This document shows, in pieces, positions 14,643 to 24,500 of a stretch of 64,000 bases of DNA. Position 1 is the first letter of the stretch; every line of letters starts with the position of its first letter. The notes beneath the pieces are model-generated. The model was given only the letters and a program-made list of their open reading frames with translations. It was not told the origin of the DNA and ran no database searches. A program made the translations under genes and the position numbers. The DNA is from Cytophagales bacterium (GTDB lineage: Bacteria > Bacteroidota > Bacteroidia > Cytophagales > Spirosomataceae), in contig JANSYO010000005.1 of the NCBI GenBank assembly GCA_024742395.1, forward strand, positions 57,770 to 121,769, written 5' to 3'.

Positions 14643-15377
14643 ATGAAGATTCTGGTTTGTATTTCCAGTGTTCCTGATACCACAGCGAAAATTTCATTTT
14701 CTGATAATAACACTTCTTTTAATAAGGAGGGGGTTGCCCTCATCATTGGTCCATATGATGATTATGCTCTGGCAAGAGCAGTAGAACTGAAAGAAGAATC
14801 AGGTGGTACCTTGACTGTGCTAAATGTTGGAACCTCAGAAACGGAACCACAGATAAGGAAAGCTCTGGCAATAGGTGCAGACGATGCTATCAGAGTGGAT
14901 GCTGAACCTACAGATTCTTTTTTTGTTGCTGAGCAAATAGCTCATATAGCCAAAGAAGGCAATTACGACCTTATCATGATGGGACGTGAAACAACTGATT
15001 ACAATTCTGGCGTAGTACATGGTATTGTAGGTCAAATACTTGGCATTCCGTCTCTTTCTCCAGTAATGGAATTAACTATTGAAGGGAATACGGCAAAGAT
15101 TTCTCGTGAGATAGAGGGTGGCAAAGAAAAACTTGAAGCCTCGCTTCCGTTGGTTCTTGGATGTCAGGAGCCGATTGCAGAATGGAAAATAGCCAATATG
15201 CGTGGAATCATGTCTGCCAGAAAGAAGCCCTTAAATGTGGTGCCGCCTGTGGGTGAAGCTTTAACTTCTGTAACAAATTATAGCATGCCACCTGAGAAAG
15301 GAGCCTGTAAAATGATTCCGGCAGAAGAAGCGGAAGCACTTATTGAATTGCTTCGTAAAGAGGCTAAGGTAATCTAA
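14643..15377 (+). CDS. etfB: Electron transfer flavoprotein beta subunit
   Basis: EtfB pairs with EtfA to carry electrons from acyl-CoA and other dehydrogenases to the quinone pool. At 244 residues it matches the usual length. Family features are the N-terminal KILVCISSVPDTTAKI strand with ADP-ribosyl binding, GPYDDYALARAVELK (~37-51), VDAEPTDSFFVAEQIAHIAK and LIMMGRETTDYNSG (~116-129), the AMP-binding region. etfA follows after 50 bp on the same strand. The gene sits behind a strong-looking promoter overlapped by a palindrome, so expression is probably regulated, perhaps by fatty-acid supply (inference). Confidence 0.95.
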   Translation: MKILVCISSVPDTTAKISFSDNNTSFNKEGVALIIGPYDDYALARAVELKEESGGTLTVLNVGTSETEPQIRKALAIGADDAIRVDAEPTDSFFVAEQIAHIAKEGNYDLIMMGRETTDYNSGVVHGIVGQILGIPSLSPVMELTIEGNTAKISREIEGGKEKLEASLPLVLGCQEPIAEWKIANMRGIMSARKKPLNVVPPVGEALTSVTNYSMPPEKGACKMIPAEEAEALIELLRKEAKVI

Positions 15378-15427
15378 TTGAATACCAATATTTAAATCCA
15401 ATTGAACAATCTTAAAAGATAAAAACA

Positions 15428-16393
15428 ATGTCTGTATTAGTATATGCTGAAATAGCCGAAGGAACGTTAAAAAACACATCTTTAGAGGCTATCTATTATG
15501 GTAGCAAGGTAGCAGAACAGACCAGTCAGTCACTTTTAGTACTGGCCATTGGCAAAGCCGAAAACACGGCCCTTGAAATTGCCGGTAATTACGGAGCATC
15601 AAAAGTACTTCATGCCAACTCCTCAAACCTGGAGGTAGCGAATATCGTGGCCTATTCTGACGTGCTTACTCAAGCTGCTGAGAAGTTTGATTCAAAAATA
15701 ATAATCACCGCCAAATCATCTCTGGCAGATGCGGTTACGGCAAGAACTGCCGGAGCATTACAAGCTGGTGTGGTAGGTAACGTAACCGAGTTACCAGATC
15801 TGTCAAATGGTTTTACTGTAACACGAAGCATATTTACAGGTAAGGCATTTGCTCAGACAAGCATAAACTCAGATGTGAAAATTCTGGGCTTAAAGAAAAA
15901 CGCCATTTCACCGGAAGTATCTGACGTCAAGGCTACTATTGAAAGTTTTAATGCCGAAATTAGTGAAGGAGCCATGAATGCCAAAGTGGTAGATACTATC
16001 AAGGCGACAGGAGTCGTTCCGTTGCCAGAGGCAGATTTAGTGGTCTCAGGTGGTAGAGGTCTAAAAGGACCAGAACATTGGCAACCGCTTCTTGACCTAG
16101 CCGATGCACTGGGTGCCAGCACAGCATGCTCAAAGCCTGTATCAGATTTAGACTGGAGACCACATCATGAGCACGTAGGGCAAACTGGAGTTAAAATTGC
16201 TCCAAATCTCTATATAGCGTGTGGCATTAGCGGAGCCATTCAACATCTGGCGGGTGTTAATTCATCAAAAGTGATTGTGGTTATTAACACTGATCCGGAA
16301 GCTCCTTTCTTTAAAGCAGCTGATTATGGTATCGTAGGTGATGCCTTTGAGGTTTTACCAAAATTGACCGCAGCTGTAAAAGCATTGAATTGA
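15428..16393 (+). CDS. etfA: Electron transfer flavoprotein alpha subunit
   Basis: This is the FAD-binding partner of EtfB. In the 321-residue protein the N-terminal half is the ETF domain. The C-terminal half holds the FAD motif: DLVVSGGRGLKGPEHW (~202-217), then SKPVSDLDWRPHHEHVGQTG, ACGISGAIQHLAG and INTDPEAPFFKAADYGIVGD, all diagnostic for EtfA. The start at 15428 is an ATG after an A-rich leader. It ends just before a rho-independent terminator, so etfBA is a two-gene operon. Confidence 0.96.
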   Translation: MSVLVYAEIAEGTLKNTSLEAIYYGSKVAEQTSQSLLVLAIGKAENTALEIAGNYGASKVLHANSSNLEVANIVAYSDVLTQAAEKFDSKIIITAKSSLADAVTARTAGALQAGVVGNVTELPDLSNGFTVTRSIFTGKAFAQTSINSDVKILGLKKNAISPEVSDVKATIESFNAEISEGAMNAKVVDTIKATGVVPLPEADLVVSGGRGLKGPEHWQPLLDLADALGASTACSKPVSDLDWRPHHEHVGQTGVKIAPNLYIACGISGAIQHLAGVNSSKVIVVINTDPEAPFFKAADYGIVGDAFEVLPKLTAAVKALN

Positions 16394-16420
16394 ATTTCAA
16401 TATTTAGGTTTAAATCATTT

Positions 16421-16453
16421 AATGCCTTGCAAATCTTGCAGGGCATTTTACGT
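16421..16453 (+). terminator. Terminator of etfBA
   Basis: AATGCCTTGCAA and TTGCAGGGCATT form a 12-bp stem with one G-T pair and a three-base loop, followed by TTTTA. It lies 28 bases after the etfA stop. Confidence 0.8.
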
Positions 16454-16527
16454 ATATCCATATAATAGAACTTTTTGCTCCCATCAACTTTATTTAATAG
16501 CTTTATAATGAATATATTATAAGAGCT

Positions 16528-17651
16528 ATGAAAGACCTAACATCAAAACTTCATAAAGTAATTTATATACTTTCCTTGCTATTGGTTTTTTCGGCCTGTT
16601 CAAAGGAGGAAAAGAATGAAATGCCCTCCCCGGTAATAGAACCTCCTGAAGAAGAGCCAAAAGAAGAGGTTGCTGAAAAATATGAATTTACTGTATCGAT
16701 TTCCTCAGCAGACTATGACAAGCCTGACACAACTAGTACTGATACGTACAACTTCGTTTATGAAAACGGGAAATTGACTGAAAAAGCTAGAAAAGTCAAT
16801 GGAATAAAAATAAAATCCAGGAAATCAAGGGCCTTGGTTGGAATTCCGATTGATGTAATTACCCATATTGACATCGAAGGCCAAAATCTGACGGAACTTG
16901 CAAGTTCCATTCCTAATTTAAGTATCAGAATTTCAAATAGGTCTGACAATGTATTTATAGAATCCCGCGACCTAGAAATGAACTTCAATCCGGAAAACAT
17001 CCCATTCCTTCAAACTGAAGAACCAACTGTGGTGCATAGAGGAATAGATATTCGTCAAAAAACATTCCCTTTTGAATTAGAAGTCATGAATTACGATTTA
17101 AACATAGAAGTGCTTAATGGACCAAACAATGTACTAGGATCCATTATTTTACCTTTAAATGAGACTCCTGAATTGCCAATAATATCTACTTCTATAGTAA
17201 AAAAATCAAATGTTAATCAAGCAGAAGAAATCGTACCGATTTTTTTATTCACCGAAAATTCAGACGCACCAAACTTCTTTAATTTCTTTCATGGTGTTGG
17301 ATCAGATGGTTGCCCAATGCCACTTTTTAGTATAAATTGCCAAATAGGTAATTTGCTGCCTCCTGATATTCAATCCAACTTTCTCTTTACCTTCTCAGGA
17401 TTTCAAAATAGTGATGCAATAAATTTCTCAAATCAATCCTCACAACCACCAGTAGAAATAATTCACAATGGAGTCCAACATTTTTCTTTCCACCTGAACC
17501 CAATGGCACGTTTCCGGCAGAATTCAACTTTAATTGTGTAAGAGCAGCTGATGTACATACAGAAACAAGCTTAATTACATATTATCAGGATGGTAACACT
17601 TTCCATCCAGTTAACACTATGCCTATGCCAATTAGCATTGAAATGCGATAG
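16528..17651 (+). pseudogene. Lipoprotein gene with a frameshift near the 3' end
   Basis: The product begins with a lipoprotein signal (LLLVFSACSKEEK; Cys after SA) and a Pro/Glu-rich spacer, then an extracellular domain of unknown family. The open frame stops at 17541 with a non-coding-like tail (ARFRQNSTLIV). One frame over, the sequence keeps a protein-like run (PPEPNGTFPAEFNFNCVRAA..., ending PMPISIEMR) to TAG at 17649-17651. Adding one T to the TTTTT run at about 17480-17484 would join the two parts into one ~373-residue protein. Either the strain carries a real one-base deletion or the assembly missed a homopolymer base. The truncated form has 337 residues. Confidence 0.7.
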
Positions 17652-17683
17652 ATCTATTTGAAGCAAGGAGCAAGGCAAATTGC

Positions 17684-18664
17684 CTATTCATCTGCCTCAT
17701 GTCTCACATTAAGAATTCTCTGAAGCCAGGCTCTTTTGAGCTCTGCCTCTTCGCTTAATTCTTCATCTGTTATTGTGTATTTCTCAGTATTTATTAAATC
17801 TGGTTGACCGGCGTCTATCCAGCAAGTGTACCACAAATCGCCTATCATTTTAACAGAGGCTTTCATTCTTCGTTCTACCTGATCATTTAACATTTTATGA
17901 TATCGGCTTGAGAATTCCTTGGAATAGTTTCTTATTGTTTGCCCGTTTCTTTCTGTAACCGTAAATTTTTTATCCTCTCCCATTCTTTGCGTTAGCTGCT
18001 GTTCAAATAGCAGAACCGAGTCTAAGGCAGCATGTGAGGCCATAACGGCCTGCCAAATGGAAGAATGTATATTTTCAATATATGAAGCCTGACCCAGCCA
18101 AAAGGTATAATCCTCTGAAAACAATTCGGGTAAACGGCTTTCCCAAAAACCATGAATTCCAATTTGATTAGTTAATTGCCCATTGTAATTTTCTGTAGTA
18201 TGTAATGGCACATGTGCATCAGCGATATAATGCCCTACATCGGCTGATAGCCTCAATATATTTCTTAAATCCTTTTTGGCAAAAGCCTCAGTTAACTGAT
18301 ATTTCATCCGCACCACCTGCCAAGGAACCACCCCATAGGCCATTAAAGTATCTTCTGTGTACTTGTCTACTGCTTTGGACCATGAGAGAGTCGCCAAATC
18401 CTTTTGAATTTCCTCGGAGTAAACGTCCAAATCAATGTAATGCCTTGGAGCCTCTCCCTCTACCGCATATCTTCGTCTGTCAGGATTTACAGCATTTTCC
18501 GTAATGTAGTCGATATTTATTTTATAAAAACCCAGCAACTCCTGTGGTAAAGTAAATACCGCTAATCTGTTAATTTTTTGATGGGCATAAAAACCCCAAA
18601 AGAAAGAACTGAATATAATTGTTAAGATAATTATACTTAAATAAAAAGTAAGTTTGTGCTTCAT
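17684..18664 (-). CDS. Zinc-dependent phospholipase C / S1-P1 nuclease-like protein
   Basis: This is an envelope or exported protein with an N-terminal hydrophobic segment (KLTFYLSIIILTIIFSSFFW) followed by GFYAHQKINRLAVFTLP. It has the metal-ligand pattern of the trinuclear-zinc family: HQKIN, EAPRHYIDLDVY, SADVGHYIADAHVPLHT (His, Asp, His) and GIHGFWESRLPEL. These residues bind zinc in phospholipase C and S1/P1 nucleases, so substrate (lipid or nucleic acid) cannot be decided. I use the ATG at 18664 because it places the membrane segment at the N-terminus; an in-frame ATG 54 bases upstream is possible. The neighbours are unrelated. Confidence 0.82.
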   Translation of the reverse strand: MKHKLTFYLSIIILTIIFSSFFWGFYAHQKINRLAVFTLPQELLGFYKINIDYITENAVNPDRRRYAVEGEAPRHYIDLDVYSEEIQKDLATLSWSKAVDKYTEDTLMAYGVVPWQVVRMKYQLTEAFAKKDLRNILRLSADVGHYIADAHVPLHTTENYNGQLTNQIGIHGFWESRLPELFSEDYTFWLGQASYIENIHSSIWQAVMASHAALDSVLLFEQQLTQRMGEDKKFTVTERNGQTIRNYSKEFSSRYHKMLNDQVERRMKASVKMIGDLWYTCWIDAGQPDLINTEKYTITDEELSEEAELKRAWLQRILNVRHEADE

Positions 18665-18782
18665 ACAGAGACGAATATAAGATTTGTAAGGCAATATTTC
18701 TATGTTACACTGCCTCAACTGTCTTTTCTAATATACTTCTTAATTTTTCAAGCTAAGACTAGTAAAATATTTTCAAACTTTC

Positions 18783-18790
18783 TATCTTTG
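18783..18790 (+). promoter_or_regulatory. TAnnTTTG promoter element of rpsT
   Basis: TATCTTTG, about 40 bases before the rpsT ATG, fits the Bacteroidota -7 consensus. No clear -33 TTG is seen at the ideal distance. Confidence 0.6.
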
Positions 18791-18831
18791 CACCCCGAAA
18801 TAAGAGAAATAGAAAAAATATATAGGAATTA

Positions 18832-19089
18832 ATGGCAAATCATAAGTCAGCATTAAAAAGAATCAGATCAACAGAAGCTAAGCGTCTGAGAAATAAGTAT
18901 CAGCACAAAACTACACGTACAGCGGTGAGAAAGCTTCGTGGAATGACTGATCAGAAAGAAGCATCAGAATACCTGAAAAAAGTTTCTTCTCTTCTTGACA
19001 GACTAGCCCGTAAAAATGTAATTCACAAAAATAAGGCAGCTAATATCAAGTCTGCTTTATCGAAGCACGTTAACGGAATTTCTGCATAA
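18832..19089 (+). CDS. rpsT: 30S ribosomal protein S20
   Basis: S20 binds 16S rRNA early in 30S assembly. The 85-residue, very basic, all-helical protein has the family hallmarks: MANHKSALKRIRSTEAKRLR at the start, KTTRTAVRKLRGM in the middle and GVIHKNKAA-like NVIHKNKAANIKSALSKHV at the end. The length fits. It is a single-gene unit with its own promoter upstream and a terminator hairpin about 20 bases downstream. Confidence 0.97.
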   Translation: MANHKSALKRIRSTEAKRLRNKYQHKTTRTAVRKLRGMTDQKEASEYLKKVSSLLDRLARKNVIHKNKAANIKSALSKHVNGISA

Positions 19090-19110
19090 GAAATTAAGCC
19101 TACAATATTC

Positions 19111-19144
19111 AAAGCCATTGCGTTTAACGTAATGGCTTTTTTGG
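19111..19144 (+). terminator. Terminator of rpsT
   Basis: AAAGCCATT and AATGGCTTT, extended inward by CGTT/AACG after single-base bulges, form a stable stem followed by TTTTT. It lies 21 bases past the rpsT stop. Confidence 0.8.
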
Positions 19145-19167
19145 TTTGAAATCCGTACATTGGACCT

Positions 19168-19863
19168 ATGTACTCAGCACAGAAAAAATCCATAACAGCT
19201 TGGGCAGAAGAAGACAGACCCAGAGAAAAGCTACTTCTTAAGGGCAGAAGTAGCCTTAGTGACTCAGAACTCATCGCTATACTTATTGGCTCAGGTTCCA
19301 GAGAGAAATCGGCCGTAGAGCTTTCCAGAGATTTACTTCATCATTTTAATAATGACCTTAATTTATTAGCCAAAGCTGGCATAAATGAACTCATGAAGTT
19401 CAAAGGTATTGGCGAAGCAAAAGCTATTTCTATTGTTTCCGCCCTAGAGATTGGAAGAAGAAGAAAAGCAAACGGCGTAGAACTTAAAACTTCACTCAAT
19501 AGCTCGGAGAAAGTTTATGAATATCTCAAACCCTTTCTTATGGACCTCAGACATGAAGAGTTTTGGATAATACTTGTAGATAAATCTTTAAAACCAATCA
19601 GGCATTTTCAGATAGGTCAAGGTGGCGTTTCTGCCGTCATAGCAGATCCCAAAATGATATTTAAGCCGGCCATTGAACTTTTAGCCTCGGGGATAATTAT
19701 ATCACACAATCACCCGTCTGGCAAACTGGCACCTAGTCCTGAAGATATTAATCTAACCAAGAAAGTAAAAAATGCCGGATTATTTCTTGACATTCAGATT
19801 CTTGACCATATCATATTTGCAGATAATGGGTACTATAGCTTTGCCGAAGAAAACATGCTTTAA
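19168..19863 (+). CDS. radC: RadC family JAB-domain protein
   Basis: The 231-residue protein has an N-terminal UPF0758/HhH-like region (LSDSELIAILIGSGSREKSA; LMKFKGIGEAKAISIVSALE, ~70-89). A C-terminal JAB/MPN metalloprotease-like domain carries the zinc motif SHNHPSG (~180-186) and a downstream Asp in LDHIIF. Despite the historical name, a direct role in DNA repair is doubtful. Members are widely conserved and some sit with mobile elements, but this copy is in a core context. Its stop codon overlaps the start of the rhodanese gene by one base (TAATG), so they are translationally coupled. Confidence 0.93.
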   Translation: MYSAQKKSITAWAEEDRPREKLLLKGRSSLSDSELIAILIGSGSREKSAVELSRDLLHHFNNDLNLLAKAGINELMKFKGIGEAKAISIVSALEIGRRRKANGVELKTSLNSSEKVYEYLKPFLMDLRHEEFWIILVDKSLKPIRHFQIGQGGVSAVIADPKMIFKPAIELLASGIIISHNHPSGKLAPSPEDINLTKKVKNAGLFLDIQILDHIIFADNGYYSFAEENML

Positions 19864-20144
19864 TGGAAATAAGAGAAATAAACCAAACTGAAACTCAGGA
19901 TTTAATTGAAAAAGGCTCTGCTGTGATAATTGATGTTAGAGAAAAATGGGAATTTGATGACTTCAATATTGGAGGCATAAACATACCCGCTCACCTACTC
20001 AACGATCACCTGAATGAATTAAAGCAATATTCCCAATTAATCATAGCTTGCTCCAACGGAACAAGAAGCTCTATCATGGCTAGAGTAATCCAGAAGAAAC
20101 TACCTGAAAAAGAAATATACCACCTTGAAGAAGGCGTTTTTTAG
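19863..20144 (+). CDS. Rhodanese-like domain protein
   Basis: This is a single rhodanese domain of 93 residues, probably a cytoplasmic sulfur-transfer or thiol-handling protein. The start IDVREKWEFDDFNIGGINIP is the CH2A region. The active-site loop IIACSNGTRSSIMA contains the catalytic Cys in the form CSNGTRS, so it is likely active. It overlaps radC by one base at its start, and its last bases overlap a small gene on the other strand. Confidence 0.92.
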   Translation: MEIREINQTETQDLIEKGSAVIIDVREKWEFDDFNIGGINIPAHLLNDHLNELKQYSQLIIACSNGTRSSIMARVIQKKLPEKEIYHLEEGVF

Positions 20145-20260
20145 AAACCTTTGTAATTACGTTCCTTCTTAACCAACCACTTACCTATCAGAAAAGATCC
20201 TGTAAGAAGTACTACAAAAAATACAATCGGAAGCCAAGTCGGAAACTGATAATCAAACAT
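20141..20260 (-). CDS. Small single-span membrane protein (39 residues)
   Basis: The ATG at 20260 opens a 39-residue frame: MFDYQFPTWLPIVFFVVLL, continuing with TGSFLIGKWLVKKERNYKGF. It has one strong hydrophobic helix with a positively charged C-terminus (cytoplasmic end by the positive-inside rule). A perfect TAnnTTTG promoter element lies 26 bases upstream, which supports a real gene despite its size. The family is not recognised. Its stop overlaps the last bases of the rhodanese gene on the opposite strand. Confidence 0.55.
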   Translation of the reverse strand: MFDYQFPTWLPIVFFVVLLTGSFLIGKWLVKKERNYKGF

Positions 20261-20286
20261 TCTTTTATTCTGTTTTATTTGCGATG

Positions 20287-20294
20287 CAAAAGTA
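20287..20294 (-). promoter_or_regulatory. TAnnTTTG element upstream of the 39-residue gene
   Basis: On the minus strand TACTTTTG matches the -7 consensus exactly, 26 bases before the ATG at 20260. Confidence 0.5.
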
Positions 20295-20489
20295 AGAAGG
20301 AAAGAATAATAATCCCACAGAAATAGTAAGGCTTTTCTCTTTTTGTCAATTAATTATTAAGTCCTAAATACAGGTATCTACATACATCTATTTGGTCTAT
20401 TAATATCAATTCTCTATCCATCTTTGCATCATTGCATTTTTTAAGGCCTTAATTTAGATGTTCGAAAAACTATCTTACATCAACAATTT

Positions 20490-21539
20490 ATGAAGCCACT
20501 TATTATCATAGGTACACTTTTAGGTTTGCTTATCATCGGCAAGCTCTTTATTTGGAATGATAAAGAAGACGATGTGGCTCAGTCTTCTTCCCAATCTTCC
20601 TCAAAAGCTTTGGCCGTGGCCACATTACCCGTTTCATTGAATAGTTCAGACTTAGTTGTCAATGCCTCTGGAACCTTATCGCCCAATGAAGAAGTAGAAC
20701 TTAAATCAGAAGTATCCGGCCTTCTTATAAAGCTAAATATTAGCGAAGGAGCTTTCGTTAAAAAAGGTCAACTGATAGCCAAAATTAAAGATGATGATAT
20801 TAAAGCACAGCTTCAAAAAGTGCTTATTGAGGAAGAACTTGCCAAACAAATTGAGGAAAGGCAAAAAAAACTTCTAGGCATTGAAGCCATCAGTAAAGAG
20901 GAATATGAAATTGCTGTTAACAAAGAGAAGACGCTCAAGGCTGACCGACAGTTACTGGAAGTTCAATTAGCTAAAACTGAAGTAAAAGCTCCCTTCTCAG
21001 GCAGAATAGGCCTTAAGTATATCTCTGAGGGAGCTTATTTGACACCCAGTACCTCCATAGTCACTATTGTTCAGACCAATCCACTGAAAATAGATTTCTC
21101 TATACCTGAAAAATATCTCTCCAAAGTGAATGTTGGACAAGATGTAAAATTCACTATCGATGGGTCTAAAGATATTTTCACAAGCAGAATCATCGCAATA
21201 GACCCAAAAATAGACCCCGTACTGCGAACAATCAAAATAAGAGGTATAACTCAGAATGATCAAAACAGGCTTTTACCGGGGATGTTCGTTAATGTGAAAC
21301 TCATTTTAGATAGAGAAGAAAGTATAATGATTCCTTCTGAGACTATCATTCCTATTCTGGAGGGAAAAAAGGTATTCGTTAAAAAGAATGGCATTGTAGA
21401 AGAAGTGCTTATCGAGACAGGCTTGCGAGATGAAAAAATGGTTCAGGTACTGAGCGGACTTACAGAAGGGGATTCTCTAATCACTTCTGCACTAATGACT
21501 TTAAAACAAGGAATGAAGGTGGTTTCTAAATCAGAATAA
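20490..21539 (+). CDS. RND efflux periplasmic adaptor (membrane fusion protein)
   Basis: The adaptor links the inner-membrane pump to the outer-membrane channel of a tripartite exporter. The 349-residue protein has an N-terminal anchor (LIIIGTLLGLLIIGKLFIW), then a lipoyl/barrel-sandwich half (LSPNEEVELKSEVSGLLIKL), a short alpha hairpin (~100-150), the second lipoyl half (VKAPFSGRIGLKYISEGAYL) and beta-barrel and membrane-proximal domains. It is the first gene of a three-gene operon; the pump gene begins one base after its stop. Substrate cannot be read from the sequence; the pump type suggests drugs or small hydrophobic compounds. Confidence 0.94.
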   Translation: MKPLIIIGTLLGLLIIGKLFIWNDKEDDVAQSSSQSSSKALAVATLPVSLNSSDLVVNASGTLSPNEEVELKSEVSGLLIKLNISEGAFVKKGQLIAKIKDDDIKAQLQKVLIEEELAKQIEERQKKLLGIEAISKEEYEIAVNKEKTLKADRQLLEVQLAKTEVKAPFSGRIGLKYISEGAYLTPSTSIVTIVQTNPLKIDFSIPEKYLSKVNVGQDVKFTIDGSKDIFTSRIIAIDPKIDPVLRTIKIRGITQNDQNRLLPGMFVNVKLILDREESIMIPSETIIPILEGKKVFVKKNGIVEEVLIETGLRDEKMVQVLSGLTEGDSLITSALMTLKQGMKVVSKSE

Positions 21540-21540
21540 T

Positions 21541-24500
21541 ATGTCAATATCTACCTTATCTATAAAAAGACCTGTATTGGCCATAGTTATGAATCTCCTG
21601 ATTCTGCTATTTGGCTTTGTTAGTTTCCAATATTTGGGGGTTAGAGAATTTCCATCTGTAGACCCTCCCGTAGTTACGGTGAGCACCTCTTACCCAGGGG
21701 CAAACGCCGATATCATTGAATCGCAGATAACCGAACCACTTGAAAAAGCTTTAAACAGCGTAGAAGGAATCCGGTCTGTAAGTTCATCCAGTAATCAAGG
21801 TTCCAGCAATATCACCATAGAGTTTAAACTAGGCGTAGATATGGAGCGTGCTGCCAATGATGTCAGAGACAAAGTTTCTCAGGCCGTAAGACAGTTACCC
21901 AATGATATTGATGGCTTACCAAATGTCAGAAAAGCAGATGCTGATGCTGACTTTATTATGTCTTTCACTTTGCAAAGCAATAAAAGAGACATGCTTGAGA
22001 TTTCCGATTACGCTGAAAACGTGGTTTCTCCCAGGTTTGAGACTATTGAGGGCGTGAGTAGTGTAAGAATATGGGGGTTTAAGAGATATGCCATGAGACT
22101 TTGGATGGATCCTTCAAAAATGGCCTCTCAAGGAATTACTACACAGGATATCAAATCTGCACTGGACAGAGAAAATGTAGAACTTCCCTCAGGAAAACTT
22201 CAGGGTAACAATACAGAACTTGTGGTTAAAACCATGGGTAAGTTTGTTAATGAAGACGATTTCAACAATATGATCGTCAGAAACGAAGGTGAACAAATCA
22301 TTCGTTTTAAAGATGTAGGATTTGCTGAGCTTGGGCCGGAAAACCCGGAAACTATTCTACGCTGGAATGGTGTACCTATGGTAGGGATTGCGATCACACC
22401 TCAACCCGGCTCAAACTATCTGGATATTGCAGCAGAAGCCCACAAAAGAGCCGACCAGGTAAGAGCTTCTTTACCTGAAGATTACAGTATGGAGACCATT
22501 CTTGACAATACTGTTTTCATCAAACAATCTGTAGAGGAAGTAGCTGAGACTATTCTGATAGCTATTGTGCTAGTGGTTATTATCATCTTCCTATTCTTTA
22601 GAGACTGGATAGTGGCAGTAAGACCTCTTATTGATATTCCGGTCTCCCTTGTTGGTACATTCTTTATCATGTGGATCTTCGGATTTTCAATAAATGTACT
22701 CTCTCTCCTTGCCATCGTATTGGCCACAGGTTTGGTGGTAGATGATGGAATTGTAGTTACCGAAAATATTTACAAAAAGATAGAAGAGGGCATGAATCCA
22801 ATTGAAGCCGCTATAAAAGGTTCAAATGAAATTTTATTTGCCGTTCTTGCCACCTCTATAACTCTCGCAGCCGTGTTTCTACCCGTAATCTTCATGGAAG
22901 GTTTTGTAGGGAAACTCTTCCGTGAATTCGGAATAGTTCTGGCTTCTGCGGTTATGATCTCTGCTTTCGTTTCTTTAACCTTGACTCCAATTCTTAACGC
23001 TTACCTGAACAGAAAAACGTTAAAGAAAACCAAATTTTGGCTGGCCACTGAACCTGCATTTGAGAGTTTAGAAAGGAATTACAAAAGTAGCTTGGGCAGC
23101 TTTTTGGATAAAAAAGTTATTGCCGTAGTCATCTTAGTATTCACTATTGGAATTATCTATTTTATAGGCTCTGATCTTGACTCTGAGTTGGCCCCGTTAG
23201 ATGATCGTGGACAGTTAACCATAAGAATGACAGGGCCTGAAGGCTCATCCTATGAATATATGGATGACTATATGTTGAGTGTAGACCGTATGATTCAGGA
23301 TTCTGTTAATGAGCAAAAAGGCTTCTTAACGGTAACTTCGCCGGGCTTTTCGGGCTCAGGTGGAGCCAATACGGGTTTTGGACGGGTATCCCTAAAAGAT
23401 AAAGCCGAGAGGAAAAAATCTCAATCTGAATGGGCAGATTACATAAATGCAAAGCTAAGGGGTATTCCATATGCTAAGGCTTTTGTTAGTGAACAGCAGA
23501 CCATTGCTTTGAACAGAAGAGGTGGCTTGCCAGTACAATATGTAATACAGGCTCCGGGCTTTGAGAAACTGCGTGAATATCTCCCTCAGTTTCTAGAAAA
23601 AGTGCAAGCAGACCCTACTTTTAGCATTACAGATGTAGATTTAAAATTCAGTAAGCCTGAGCTTTCAATAGAAATTGACAGAGAAAAGGCTAAAAGTATG
23701 AATGTATCAGTGGCTGATGTGGCACAAACCATGCAACTGGCTTTTGCTGGTCAACGATTTAGCTATTTCAATATGAACGGACGGCAATATCAGGTTATAG
23801 GGCAGTTTGACCGTTCAAACAGAAATGAGCCGATTGATTTGCGAAGTATGTACGTCAAAAACAACAGGGGCGAACTAATTCAGTTAGATAATATCGTAAA
23901 GACCAAAGAGCAGAGTAGCCCTCCGCAGCTTTACCATTACGACAGATATATGTCTGCCACTGTTTCTGCGGGTTTAGCTCCGGGTAAAACCATAGCTGAC
24001 GGTATTGAAGCCATGGATAACATTAAAGATGAACTCAATGATGAAGCCATATTAACTACTTTAAGTGGTTCATCGAGAGACTTTCAGGAAAGCAGCTCTA
24101 ATACTTTGTTCTCCTTTCTTCTGGCTTTGATTTTGGTTTATTTGATCCTTTCAGCTCAGTTTGAAAGTTTTATTGACCCCTTAATAATAATGCTAACAGT
24201 GCCGTTGGCCATTGCCGGAGCAGTGTTTTCATTATGGTTCTTTGATCAGACCCTAAACATCTTTAGCCAGATTGGTATTATCATGTTAGTAGGACTTGTG
24301 ACTAAAAACGGAATTTTGATCGTGGAATTTGCCAATCAACTAAGAGAAACCGGTATGGATAAGGCTCAGGCGGCTTTACAAGCAGCCAGTCTAAGATTAA
24401 GACCTATTTTAATGACCACTCTTGCTACTTGCCTGGGTGCTTTACCCATTGCATTGGCCTTAGGTTCTGCAGGTGAAAGCAGGAGATCAATGGGGATAGT

